Positions 11,001 to 20,289 of a stretch of DNA of 64,000 bases are shown here, one piece after another (the stretch's first letter is position 1; each line of letters starts with the position of its first letter). Source of the stretch: Amoebophrya sp. A120 (Eukaryota; Sar; Dinophyceae; Syndiniales; Amoebophryaceae); assembly GCA_905178155.1 (NCBI GenBank), contig CAJINV010000031.1, forward strand, positions 1 through 64,000. The letters run 5' to 3'. The position numbers and the translations under genes were made by a program. The notes below the pieces were generated by a model. The model was given only the letters and a program-made list of their open reading frames with translations, made no database searches and was not told where the DNA came from.

Positions 11001-14000
11001 CCGTCGTCCCGCCGCGTAGCTCCGACAGGGCCTGCAAGCAATCTCGTAGGAGCCGGATTGACTTGGCGGTGGCGGGTTTCGCGTCGACTTTCGCACGCTC
11101 CCGTCCCAGCGCGGACAACTGGTCCTCGTGGTTACGCTTCCAGGAGGCTTTGGCGGTTCCGCGCGGTGGAATGGTTGACTTCGGTTCCACCGTTGGCCGA
11201 TTCGGCGCTGCAGGAGGTGGAGTTCGTGGGTTCCGCGGGACATGTTTCCGTGGTGTCACCCCCTGTCGTGTGGTCCCACCGCTAGGGGCACTTTTCGGCA
11301 TGGCAGCCTTGCTGACTGGAGGAGGGGCCCGCGAACTCGACGCAGCGTTTCCGAACATATCCTTGGTCTCCGCGTCTTCCGAACTTGGCACTGGGAATTC
11401 TTCGCGGGGGAGTACATTGCTTGGCTCGTGCATGGTGGAGGGACCGAACAACGGCGGTCCACCTGGAGCGTGTACCCAGTTCCGTGGAATTTTCGCAGGT
11501 TCGGGTTCTCCGCTCAACTGGATCAAGCAGTGCCGGTCGTCGATTTTCTTCACGAAAGTACCGCTCCGGTCGGTCACCTTACTGACCGGGTTGAACACGA
11601 CCACCGGGTCACCGGCAACAAATTCCGAGGCGGGAGCGGGGAAGTAGTGCCGCTCCATACGCTTCAGCAGCTCCTGTTGCCTTTCTTCCAAGAAATATTT
11701 TCGCGCCAGCAGTGAGATCAGCTTGCACCCGGAGCAACGACGTCCGACCGGAGTCAGGAATTGTTCGTCCGTGACTTCCCCGGGGACCCAGGATGGCGGC
11801 GCCAGCTGATACCGCAACTGGTATGGAGTCAAACCCCCGCTGAGCGGCAGCCGTTTGATCATGGAGGTCACCGAGGACGCCAACATTCGTGGGTCGGGTC
11901 TCCGTCCTGTCCGTCGCATGTACTCCTCGCCCGAAATCGCCAGCAGCTTCTTCAAGAAGCCGCCGCGTCGCTCGCACTTCGCTTGCGCGGTGGGATCTTT
12001 TACCGGACCCACTTCAAATTCTCCAGCCCCGAACACCAAATCTACGATTTCCTCCTTGGCCTCTTCGGAACATAGCTGGCTTCCGGGGTCCACTTTCCAC
12101 TCTTCCTCGGGTACCCCGGAGAGTTGGCTAGTGACTTCGTAGCAGTGATAGAGGAAAGTGTCTGTGTCTTGTCTTTCCATATAGGTGAGCACTGAGTCCA
12201 TGCAAAAATGGTCCAGGGTATGTGCGAAAAAGATACGACGTCCACAAATAATAGGATCTATCAGATCGGTGGACCACACCTGATTCTCCCGGGTGTTCAC
12301 GCTACTGTGAGTCCCTGCTTTAGCGGTGCGGGGCTGTGCCTGGTACTTGATGCATAAATCGCACTTTGAGCACATTTCAGCATAATACGCAAGCAAGTCT
12401 CGAGGTGCTCCAGCCTGCCGCAGAAGCGACAGAACTTTCTCAGTTTGGTGACCTAACTTTCGATGCACCTGACCGCAGTAGGCGGGGCACTCCTCGGGCG
12501 TGATTCCTTCTAAAAATTTCCCGGGAGTATATTTCTGCTCGATAAGTTCTGCGATTCCCGCTCGTAAGATACCGGCTTCTGGTTCCTCGAAGTCTGCTAA
12601 GAGACATACAAGCCGTGGCGCCTGTTTACCAGGTTTCCCATGCTCCCGCCCGTTGCGAGCGGGTCCTCCCGGCTCGATAGAAATACACCAGGTTTTCCGC
12701 CCAGGGAAGAATGAAGGCACTTCAATCTGAGTACTCTGATGCATGAGAAACACTTGGTTGGTCCCATAGTGGGTGATTAAATTCATCCGCTGCATCAGGG
12801 GCAAGGAAACTAGCAAGCTGGTGTCCCCATCAATAATTTCCACAGGGCAAACGCAAGTGAAAACCGGGCTTATGAGCTCTAGCATGGCAACCCCATGCGA
12901 GGGGGATACTTTACCGTCTGCATAGCGTAGCTTTCTTGTGCTTGGAAAGAAAGCCGGATCTTCTTTTCCGCGGCTCCGCCGATGCGCCAGCAGTTTTTCC
13001 AGCGCTTCAATCCCGACGCAACACATCGAGGCCCCGGAGTCCAGGATGGCGTCGAAAAACGTCACCCGGTTTGCGCTGTTCAGCATGCAGCTCTGGGCCC
13101 GGCGAATATCCTCGCTGATATCGAGCACGCCGCTCAGTTCGTCTAGCACGGACTGCGCGAACTCCTTTTCCTCCGTGGTGTAGGCACCCCGCCTATCCGC
13201 CGGAATTTCCTCGCAGTAAAGTTCCTCCTTCGCCGTGTGCCAGCACGTACCGTGCGAACACCCCTTGGGGTTGTGAAAACCCGTAGGCTTACACCCCTTG
13301 AGGTCTTTGTCCGCAGCACGAAGCGAGCATGACAAATTCCAGATATGAGCTCGGAGCTGTCCTGCTCGGCTGCGCCCAGGGGCGTGACTGCGTTTTTGCT
13401 TTCTCTTTGTGCGATAAGGCTTGCCATATTTGTAAGAGTTCTTTTTTATCGCATGGCAAAAAGATACCTGGCTTGCAGTCTCGTCCTTCCGGGTGGCCTG
13501 TCGGGCGGTGACTTCGGCCGCGACGCGATTCACAGCGGTGGTTCCACCGGAGGTCGAGGAAGAGGAAGAGGAAGAGCTCGATCCGCCGGTGACCGGCTGC
13601 ACTCGCCGAGCCGCTTCCAAAGCGTCCAGTTCTCCGTGGAGGTCCTCTTCGTCAGATGCGGGCCCCACACGGGCTTGCGTGTGCGCCGGCTCGTCTCCCA
13701 AGGTACCCAAATCGAGCTGGGCAATGTCGAGCTTGTTGATCGATTCGGCGACCGCGTTGATCCGCTTGGTGGTTTCGTCGTACCCGGCGAAGTCCAGGGT
13801 CAGACGCACTCCGGGAGACTGGTCCTCGAGGTTCACCTTCAGCGCCTCGCACACCTGCTTCACGCTGTCCCGGGAACCGTTGGCACAGTTCTCCGCCTTG
13901 TGGCCCCAAGCGCCGCATGCGTAGCACTTCCCATTGAACGCCTTCAGCACACCGCCGGTGGAGTCATCCACCGCGCGCGCGTTTCCGCCGCGGGAACCCT

Positions 14001-14961
14001 TGGAAGAGCTGCGCTTTCCTTTTCCTTTCGAGTATTTCTCCGGCAGCTTGCTGAGCCGGAAGTACTCGCGCGCGCTGGGCTTGAAGAACTTGGTCTGCAG
14101 CTTGGGGCACTTTTCCTGGATCCGCCCGATGAGGTCGCTGTCCTCGTCGTCCAGCTCGGGAAAACCGTCGCGGTCTTCGTCAGAAGAAGCGTCGGCTTCC
14201 TCGGTGAAACGTATCGGCTCCGCGTTGGTTTTCCCAGAGGTGATCCCGTGTAGTCGGCGGGCGGTGTCCTGCCGGGTCAAATAGTTCTTCACCTGCTGGC
14301 ACTTCCACGGATCCACCCGCTCCACCAGATGCATCAAGGAGGTGCCGTCGAATTTGCTCTTGCACAGCAAGAGAAGCGACTGGATCAGCGGCGGCAAGTA
14401 GAAGTCGGGCAAGAACCACGCCTGCATGCCGAGGGGGCAGTTCTGGTGATGGCCAGAAGTCCCGTCTTGTCCGACCCAGAGACCGCAGATTTGGCACTGC
14501 TTGCCGGGTTCCATCATGAGCCGCCCGGTGTAATGCACGCCGTGGAGCCGCATGGCACTTTCAAAATTTTCGCAGGCATTTTCGAGCAGGCGAACTCCCT
14601 TTTCCGCCGGCATGTCGGCGCTCAGCCGCAGGGTCAAGATGGCTTTGAAGTACAAGAGCACATCATTGAACTCGCGTTCGTGCCCGAGCGTGATTTGGCG
14701 CGCAAGGCGAAGCAGCTCCTGGAGGTCGGTCACCGACGTGTCCAGATTCATGTACCCGCCGATGATTTTATACAGCTTTTCCTGCTGCTCCTCCTCCCAG
14801 CTCATAAAGAGCTCCATCGCCTTCTGGCCGTCGTTCTTCTTTGAGGCGGCGTAAAACATGGAGGCGGCTTTGTTGTACCGCTCCAGTTCGCCGGCCTCGC
14901 CGTTGAAAACCGGCGCGGACCATTTTCCGTCCTTCTGCTGCGCCAGCACCGGCTTCGACAT
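8001..14961 (-). CDS. Copia gag-pol polyprotein of element 1, frameshifted in RNase H
   Basis: ATG at 14961. Domains in order: a gag-like region; a CCHC zinc knuckle CYACGAWGHKAENC near residue 350; an aspartic protease with DSGAS near 641; a His/Cys zinc-binding region (HRKLGH...CSKCDLC) near 830-875; an integrase core with first Asp in STDLID near 899 and a candidate Glu in CERRGGFLKK; a long Pro-rich linker; RT with LDTPTAFLKG and IHVDD near 1982; and RNase H starting HTDASF near 2139. After about 8500 the ORF leaves its frame. The rest of RNase H (SWKSSHLDRVVHSTKAGES ... TTQQMADAMTKS) continues in another frame to the stop at 8001, so one small indel breaks RNase H. The integrase second Asp motif looks degenerate (VDPGSQLC). 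The element is therefore probably not autonomous in this copy, unless the shift is an assembly error. Confidence 0.88.
13280..13287 (-). promoter_or_regulatory. CCTACGGG octamer inside gag-pol
   Basis: An exact copy within coding sequence (it encodes part of KPTGFH). It may be coincidental, since it is the only copy not near an ORF start or in an LTR. Confidence 0.25.
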
Positions 14962-15419
14962 ATTGAGAGTGTAACAATCAATATTTCTATAGCGGTTTTG
15001 TAACACGTGTTGACCCAATACGCTCGCGCTCACTCCTCTCACCTTTGCCAATCTCAATCGCTGTGGGGGTATTAGCGCTAGCACATAGGGGGTAGAAGCC
15101 GACGCAAAACATATATATTTATAGTCGTTTTGTATAGAGTAGGTATAGGCATCCCGTAGGTGGAAAAGGCAACCCCGTAGGGTGACAGCCCGTAGGCTCT
15201 TTTCCCACCGGTCTAGGAGCGTGTCGTAGAACGCGTCACCAGTTACGAGGTACGAATTCGCAACCGCGCAATCGGTGTCCGCTGTTCCATCCGTGATTGA
15301 CGCCCAAGGCGGGCGGCAAACCGCGATGACGCCGGTGTTTGTGACGCGCGGGAGACTCAGTCGACCGCAGCCCCAGACCCGGCTAGGGATGCCGTTCCCT
15401 AACCTCTCTCCGCTACCAA
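14962..15419 (-). promoter_or_regulatory. Leader and primer binding site of element 1
   Basis: The minus strand after the 5' LTR reads T then TGGTAGCGGAGAG (15418-15406). This is complementary to a tRNA 3' end CTCCGCTACCA, the form expected for a eukaryotic initiator tRNA-Met (AGCGGAG acceptor stem). It is the usual primer of Copia elements and sits one base from the LTR. Three octamers CCTACGGG lie at 15153-15160, 15174-15181 and 15189-15196, before the gag-pol ATG. Confidence 0.75.
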
Positions 15420-15840
15420 TGTTGAAAAACGTGGATCGAGCCGAGTTCTGCTTCACAAAACGACGGGAGTACGGATCTACTATGAGGACCGAGATCAACG
15501 ACAAGGACCGAGATTCACGACTAGGCTGGGGATCTTGTAGAACAGGGTAAAACAAGGAGACAGCACTCGCGAGAGCGGTCGCGACGTTGGGAGCGGTCGC
15601 GAAGTAGCAAAGTATCTTGAGGGTCAGCATCGTGCTACAAAGCCGCAGGCTTATCCAGTACGACAGCAACAGACTCCCTCACAGAGTCTAGCTCTGGTGT
15701 GGAGATGGCTTTTTGGTATCAGGAATTGCAGAAAAGACCGCAAAACACTAAAACTCCGCAAGACGCCCCGTAGGGCGGTGGCAACCCGTAGGCTGGGTGG
15801 TTCGCTCAGAACACACCGCAAAAAGACACAGATTTTGACA
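15420..15840 (-). repeat. 5' LTR of element 1
   Basis: 421 bp, matching 2658-3078 base for base apart from transitions. It carries octamers at 15767-15774 and 15785-15792. The sequence after 15840 starts AAAAA, the second target-duplication copy. Confidence 0.93.
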
Positions 15841-16516
15841 AAAAACTCAAAAAATATCGCATAAATTGCAACACTGACTCACAATTGTTTTACTTGATAA
15901 CAAAAAGCATAATGCAAAGTATTTCATTCCTTCCATATGGAAACTTGTCAACTTTCAACGTTTTTTCATTAAGTAAGTAATTTTTTTCATTTTCATTAAG
16001 ATGTAAAATTTATGGGTGATGCACGTTTTGTACTACCGTATTTGAAATGATCGGAAAAAAAAACATTAAAACTACATCCATTCTTAAGTGATTTGAAAAA
16101 TTTTTGAAATTTATACACCAGATTAAAAATTTTTAAATTTTTGAAATCTCTTAAAACGCTATATATTTGCGTATCTTAGCTCTAATCTACTTGAATGGAT
16201 AACGTGATTTCCAAAAGTAATCATCATTGAATTAGTTCGCAACAAACTTAGCCCATTTCTCAAGCTTCGTCAGAGGATGGGCAATTTTTATGATTTTTAA
16301 AAGATTTATTCAATGATACATACGTGAGCACTTTTAACATAATTTCCTTACCAAAATCTAAAAACTGCAGAAGAAACTATACCCATTGTATTCTTTTTGA
16401 ACTAAATTGGCCAGCGTTTGGCGATTTTTCATCTTAGGCGTATTTTTTTGATTCTTGCAAAATGGTGTCACGCATGCGGATTGTCCTTTATGATCTTGTC
16501 ACCTCTAAGCATTTGC
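15841..16516. other. AT-rich spacer between the two retroelements
   Basis: Strongly AT-rich and without a supportable gene. It starts with the AAAAA duplication of element 1 and ends with ATTTGC, the target duplication of element 2 (16511-16516). It may be host intergenic DNA or a still older decayed element. Confidence 0.6.
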
Positions 16517-17357
16517 TACCAGAAATGGATCACAATCCGATTCTGTAATGCGTGAACAACCGACAAAGATTCACCGATGAAACGACGTAGACGACGACGC
16601 GACGGACGACGGACGCCGGACGTATGGACGACGACACCGATGAGAAATCAGCTCGTCTTCTCCACAATGACCATGCGATTTTGTTGAAGAATAATTTTTC
16701 ACACGAAGTGAAAATCACGACCGAGCTGACCGATGATTTTGATTTTAGTTTTAGTTGTACAAGCGCAAGAGAAAAGCCGCCATATCCCGTAAAAATGCAA
16801 TAGAATTGCAAGATAGACGATCCGGAAAGGAAGGTCGTTTGTTATTTTTTGGATATTTTTCCTTGCGGGTACAGTGAGAAAAAAGTTGTATTCCGAAGAG
16901 CAAACAAGTTACTCAGCAATCCTATTCTGTTGAATTTGTGATGCGATTTATTCTTGTCATGGTTTGTTGTTACATCGGCATCATCGTCTGGAAAACAAGA
17001 AAAAAATCTCTCCATATTTCCTTAGTTTTACTTGCTTTTTCCTTCACCAAAAAAAATAATTGAATGCTAGATGCTCGCGTTAGTTCTCCTAGTGCCACAT
17101 CGTGCGAGAAAAAAAGAATTCCCTCGCTTCGTTGTCCACCGAAAAAACATTGATAACACAGAATAAGGCATAGTTTTTGTATAAGACCTGTTGTCCACTT
17201 GGCACGAAGAAAAAATAGAAGAAATTTCATCGATGTAGAGGTCAAATACTTTTGCATACTAGACTTACGTGAGGACAAAAAAAGATTATTGCGACAACGT
17301 GCTAGATGCTTTTTGCGATTAGTTGTAATTGTTTCAACCGTTCATCAAAACTTGATT

Positions 17358-19589
17358 TCACAAAAACTCCCCAAAACGACTGTTGTTCTTTCCGGTAGCG
17401 GCGCCAGCAGCGGACGACGTCGATCCCCCGGCGCAGCCCTTGAAGAAGGTTTTCTTTTCCATCATTTTTCCTCCATTCGACGTACTCGATTGTCCTGCTG
17501 TTAACCGCTCGTGGATGGCGTGGCGGTCCTTGCTGTCGGGGACAAAACCGCACAACTGGTCCGGGGTGACCGTTTCAAGCCACTGCAAAGATGTAAATTT
17601 ATCTTTGCCGCGTGGACCGCATTCGAGACTGGCCTGTTGGTAATCAAGTTTCCAACTGCCGTCGAGACTCTTGTATCCCGGGATCGTCAAATGACTGAGC
17701 TTGTCTATGCATGACAAACTCGCACTCATGGCCTTGTCCGTCTCTTCCTGCATCTCCTCGGAAACCATTTTTCCTCCCTTTTCGAATTTCCTCCACCGAA
17801 TAACTTCTTTCTCCAACACAGTGCATTGAAGCTGCGTTTTATCTTGGTAGTTCTGGAACCGCTCCAACAACTTGTCGTGCCGTTTGTTGCACAGCGAGAT
17901 GGAGACTGCGTGCGCCTGCACCTGTTGCTGGTTCTGCTGCCGCAAGAGAAGGATCTCTTGACGTTGCGTTTTAATCACCTTTTCACGCTCGGCAAGACAA
18001 GCATCAAGGTGACAGATTCCGCCTTCCGGGAAGTTGGAGGCAGTAATAGACTCGAGGCCAAGTCGTTCTCGGTCCGGCGATTCGACATTCTCCCGCGGGT
18101 GCTGGTGGAAAAGAAGTTTGTGGTCAGGCGGGAGCAAAAAGGTCGAAAGCGCTGCCGCTTTCTTACCGCACGGCGACAGGACGTAACATTCCACTTTTCC
18201 AACTACTTCCCGTCCCAAGCAGGGTTGTTTTACTCCCAACTTGTCGGCACCGACGATCTGCAGGCTGAGGTTGCTGGCATCCTCATACTTCCCCCGGAGA
18301 TAAGTGTATTCTTCCGGCTGGAAGAGATCGGCCGGAGGTTCCACGCGTTGGCGCTTCGCGGGTGACAACTCGATGTCATCCAGAGCGTGAAGCACGTAGT
18401 CGACGTCGTACTCCTGCATGGCCGCGGTGGAACCAGAGGGCTTGTCGGAAGAAACAGTGCTGTGGTACAGGGCAGCAACATCTTCTTGGTCGGAAATCAG
18501 ACCGGTGGAAGGCAAGGAGCGGATAGTCGGTCCATCATGAGCAGCGGGCACCGAAGAACTCGGCCCTTTTTCCCCGTGGTAATGACCCTTCTCCGCGACC
18601 AACTGCGGTAGCATTTCCAAATCCTTTCCTTTCCCTTTCTCGGTGGGCTTGGAGTTGTACGATTCTAAGTCACGCAGCACTTTTTCGTGTTCCTCGTCGA
18701 TTTCGCGGAGCAGAACACGGGCTTCAGCGTCACCGTCTTGCTCCACCGCTGGGGCAGCGGCGGGCGCTGCAGCTGTCACTTCTTGTTCTACCGCCGGGAC
18801 AACGACGGACGTAACAGCCGAAACTTCTACTGGAGCGGACGACGCAGGCAACGTGGGATTAGTTTCCGGCTCGGGGATGTTGGGGACAGCAATCACCGGC
18901 GGAATCCGGTAGGGTCCAGTCGACGGCAAGAGCCACCGATGCGGCAAGACCACCGGACCGGGCGAGAATATGGAACTCGATGGCACCGGGACTTCCACAT
19001 TAGCCGGAGCTTCCACATCAACCGGAACTTCCACCTCAGCCGGAACTTCCACTTCCACTTGCCCCTCGACTGCAGTCGCATCTTGCTCAACGACCGGAAT
19101 CTGAGCCTCCTCCTGAAATTCGGCAGCGGCCGGAGCCTGAATCTGCATCGGAGCTTGCACCACGGCAAGCGCCGGATGATTCGCGGGATTATCATCCGCG
19201 AGGAGGTCATCTTCCTCGTCTTCCGGGGCACTGCTTTCTTCTTCACCCGCATTGTTTTCGGCCACTCCGGCATTTTCGCCGCCAACACCGTCTTCCTCGT
19301 TCGCGATAGCCACTTGCTCGTCGTTGTGGTCATCTTCTTCTTCCACATCTTGTTCAGCTGCGGCTTCGACCGGCGGAGCGGGCTGAGCGTGGACTTCCTC
19401 GGCCGGGCGCGGAATCACAAAGTCGTCGCCGGACGACTCGGAATCAGAATAATTGACGCCGGCACGCGTAAATCTTCCACGCGCGTCTCTTCCCTGCCGG
19501 CCCCGTAAGCCAACACCGCGTCCGAGTTTCGGTGGCATCTCGATGTGTGCGGACGCGACGGCGAAGAGAAAAACAAAAAAGTAATTCAT
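17358..19589 (-). CDS. LTR-encoded ORF of element 2, about 743 aa, unknown function
   Basis: Starts at the ATG at 19589, or at 19538 (MPPKLGRG, 726 aa). If the first is used, the first ~16 residues (MNYFFVFLFAVASA) resemble a signal peptide. Next come an Arg/Gly-rich patch, long acidic and Pro/Val/Glu-rich low complexity with short repeats (EVEVPAEVEVPVDVEAPANV), and a middle domain with Cys and Lys (LSPCGKKAAALSTFLLPPD). A coiled coil of ~90 residues follows (REKVIKTQRQEILLLRQQNQ onward), then a C-terminal part ending near PDSKDRHAIHERLTAGQ. No family is recognised. It is nearly identical to the assembled part of the copy in the 5' LTR. An octamer CCTACGGG (19718-19725) and two near-matches lie upstream, as for the extra ORFs of element 1. 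Confidence 0.7.
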   Translation of the reverse strand: MNYFFVFLFAVASAHIEMPPKLGRGVGLRGRQGRDARGRFTRAGVNYSDSESSGDDFVIPRPAEEVHAQPAPPVEAAAEQDVEEEDDHNDEQVAIANEEDGVGGENAGVAENNAGEEESSAPEDEEDDLLADDNPANHPALAVVQAPMQIQAPAAAEFQEEAQIPVVEQDATAVEGQVEVEVPAEVEVPVDVEAPANVEVPVPSSSIFSPGPVVLPHRWLLPSTGPYRIPPVIAVPNIPEPETNPTLPASSAPVEVSAVTSVVVPAVEQEVTAAAPAAAPAVEQDGDAEARVLLREIDEEHEKVLRDLESYNSKPTEKGKGKDLEMLPQLVAEKGHYHGEKGPSSSVPAAHDGPTIRSLPSTGLISDQEDVAALYHSTVSSDKPSGSTAAMQEYDVDYVLHALDDIELSPAKRQRVEPPADLFQPEEYTYLRGKYEDASNLSLQIVGADKLGVKQPCLGREVVGKVECYVLSPCGKKAAALSTFLLPPDHKLLFHQHPRENVESPDRERLGLESITASNFPEGGICHLDACLAEREKVIKTQRQEILLLRQQNQQQVQAHAVSISLCNKRHDKLLERFQNYQDKTQLQCTVLEKEVIRWRKFEKGGKMVSEEMQEETDKAMSASLSCIDKLSHLTIPGYKSLDGSWKLDYQQASLECGPRGKDKFTSLQWLETVTPDQLCGFVPDSKDRHAIHERLTAGQSSTSNGGKMMEKKTFFKGCAGGSTSSAAGAATGKNNSRFGEFL

Positions 19590-19717
19590 TAACAAATAAA
19601 ATTCAAAACTGTCAGCGGTATCGGTATATGAGGTGAAGCGTCGCAATAGGTCGTAAAGTATATAGGTGTTTCTGGTGAATTTCAAAGACAAGTAAAACTT
19701 TTTCTCAACTGTTGTTA

Positions 19718-19725
19718 CCCGTAGG
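19718..19725 (-). promoter_or_regulatory. CCTACGGG octamer upstream of the LTR-encoded ORF
   Basis: One exact copy, followed on the plus strand by two CCCGAAGG variants at about 19740 and 19757. It is the only exact copy I see in element 2. Confidence 0.4.
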
Positions 19726-20289
19726 CGTAAAATCCTTTACCCGAAGGCGCTGTAAACCCGAAGGTATTTTCCCTGGAAATGTCGATTTAAAAACTGTAAT
19801 GATTAAAACTTCCCGATTGAAATTCTCGTGATATTTTTACTTCGACCTTACAGGCTGGTCAGGCTTCTACTAAAAAGAATAAGACTGATTGGCTTTGCGC
19901 CTTTGTTCTGTCGTACTTGAAAAACCTTTTACAGGAAGATAAGCCTGGATCTTTTCCGGTTGAAATTGCCGTGATAAAACATCAAAACTAAAACATAGAT
20001 CCCATTTTGACGGACGAGGCACGCTGCTTTACACTTTGTTAATCTTAAATTGGTGATCCTTTTGTTTCAAAACGACCGCATGATACCGCTGATCTTGAAG
20101 TGAAAAAATAACAACTAAAAAGCTGTAGCTGGAGATCAGCGGACTGCTATCCAGATGACCGTAACTGCACTGCTTCCACCATACGGCCACCGTCGCACCA
20201 CCGTACTCACCATGTCCGTCATATCACCGCACAAGTTGGCTTCCTTACTGTACAGCGTCAGGACCACGGTAAAAACTTCAAATTTGTCA

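Larger units (their letters stand above)
2658..15840 (-). mobile_element. Complete Copia-class LTR retrotransposon (element 1), 13.2 kb
   Basis: Two 421-bp direct repeats (2658-3078 and 15420-15840) bound the element. On the minus strand each starts TGTCAAAATC and ends TTTTTCAACA, giving canonical TG...CA termini. Five A residues flank both ends (2653-2657 and 15841-15845), fitting a 5-bp target duplication. Reading on the minus strand the order is 5' LTR, primer binding site, leader, fused gag-pol (14961 to about 8001), a probable small ORF (about 7.5-7.0 kb), a 250-codon ORF, a 599-codon ORF, a purine tract and the 3' LTR. Domain order protease, integrase, RT, RNase H defines Ty1/Copia. The extra ORFs after pol sit in the env position but show no obvious envelope features. 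Sixteen LTR differences (about 4%) suggest a moderately old insertion, and pol carries a frameshift in RNase H. Confidence 0.92.

Noticed and set aside
13345-14253. Long plus-strand open frame of about 300 codons
   Set aside because: It is the mirror of the gag region of element 1, has no domain, and its composition follows the antisense of the polyprotein.
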